A DNA stretch of 64,000 nt, from assembly GCF_026967925.1 (NCBI RefSeq), contig NZ_JAPVBI010000002.1:1169628-1233627 (forward strand). Reading direction: 5' to 3'. Position numbers and translations under genes: made by a program. The notes beneath the pieces are model-generated. The model did not search any database. It was not told the DNA's origin and saw nothing but the letters and a program-made list of their open reading frames with translations. This document shows, piece after piece, positions 63,876 to 64,000 of this stretch. Origin of the DNA: Modestobacter sp. VKM Ac-2985. Lineage in GTDB: Bacteria; Actinomycetota; Actinomycetes; Mycobacteriales; Geodermatophilaceae. Position 1 is the stretch's first letter. Each line of letters begins with the position of its first letter.

Positions 63876-64000
63876 TCACGGCACCCGCGGGCCGAACCGG
63901 ACGTCGACGCCGGGGGAGAACAGCACGCTGTCCGGGGCGCCGCCGACCGTGGGCAGGCCGGCGGCGGCGACCAGGTCGTCCTGGAGCTCCAGCAGCTCGG
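63876..64000 (-). CDS. C-terminus of a probable DUF2071 (YqjF-like) protein (partial)
   Basis: The last 40 residues of a gene entering from the right edge: ELLELQDDLVAAAGLP, then a segment ending LFSPGVDVRFGPRVP before the stop. The FSPGVDVRFG ending resembles the C-terminus of DUF2071 proteins, whose function is unknown. Third codon positions are strongly GC, confirming coding. Identity is tentative from so short a piece. Confidence 0.6.
   Translation of the reverse strand, partial: ELLELQDDLVAAAGLPTVGGAPDSVLFSPGVDVRFGPRVP

Overview
The window is a gene-dense, very high-GC chromosomal segment of an actinomycete. Gene content and order point to the Geodermatophilaceae (Blastococcus, Modestobacter or Geodermatophilus type), but I cannot name a species. 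Support comes from WhiB1, SigR/RsrA, KGD-type 2-oxoglutarate enzyme, Ni-superoxide dismutase, abundant GTG starts, many 4-nt GTGA gene overlaps, and two blocks that match mycobacterial gene order. I see no insertion sequence, prophage, integron or CRISPR array. It reads as core chromosome.

Left block (1-11.3 kb), aroA to whiB1. Minus-strand rsgA (first 13 codons only), aroA and an aldehyde dehydrogenase are followed by a SRAP protein, a membrane/spermidine-synthase-like protein and a YbaK deacylase. Next comes the thiol-stress pair sigR-rsrA, preceded by a textbook SigR-type promoter, then a 24-aa ribosomal protein (bL37 type), a degenerate biotin-carboxylase-like protein, a 74-aa biotinyl carrier protein, a PdtaS-type histidine kinase and whiB1. 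This resembles the M. tuberculosis Rv3228c-Rv3219 order.

Middle (11.3-31.4 kb). It holds lipid and membrane genes (a diacylglycerol-kinase-like protein; psd-pssA with a GNAT and a HAD phosphatase), a SpoIIE-type phosphatase, sodN with its divergent maturation protease sodX, kgd, an ankyrin/ABC-2 exporter operon, a universal stress protein next to a class III nucleotidyl cyclase, an ABC-F ATPase, tRNA-Arg(CCG) and a DUF3105-DUF305 pair.

Right block (31.5-59 kb). Order: argS-lysA-hom-thrC-thrB-rho-rpmE-prfA-prmC-(GH114-like lipoprotein)-sua5-glyA-wecA-(membrane protein)-atpZ-atpB-E-F-H-A-G-D-(small gene)-atpC-DUF2550-pduO-murA. This parallels M. tuberculosis Rv1292-Rv1315 and joins aspartate-family amino acid synthesis, transcription termination, translation termination, wall precursor synthesis and the F1Fo ATP synthase. 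Between atpD and atpC lies an unusual 757-bp gap with strong hairpins and a small Trp-rich ORF.

Right end (59-64 kb). It holds a MeaA-type B12-dependent mutase behind a palindromic operator, an abutting 40-codon ORF, a Gfo/Idh/MocA oxidoreductase, a GAF-EAL c-di-GMP phosphodiesterase and the tail of a probable DUF2071 protein.

Points most worth a second look: the arrangement of sigR starts and promoters, which would allow a long SigR isoform; the carboxylase-like pseudoenzyme beside the biotinyl protein; probable CTG starts for the cyclase and prmC; the interrupted atpD-atpC junction; and a recurring TANNNT-N6-8-start pattern that implies many leaderless mRNAs.
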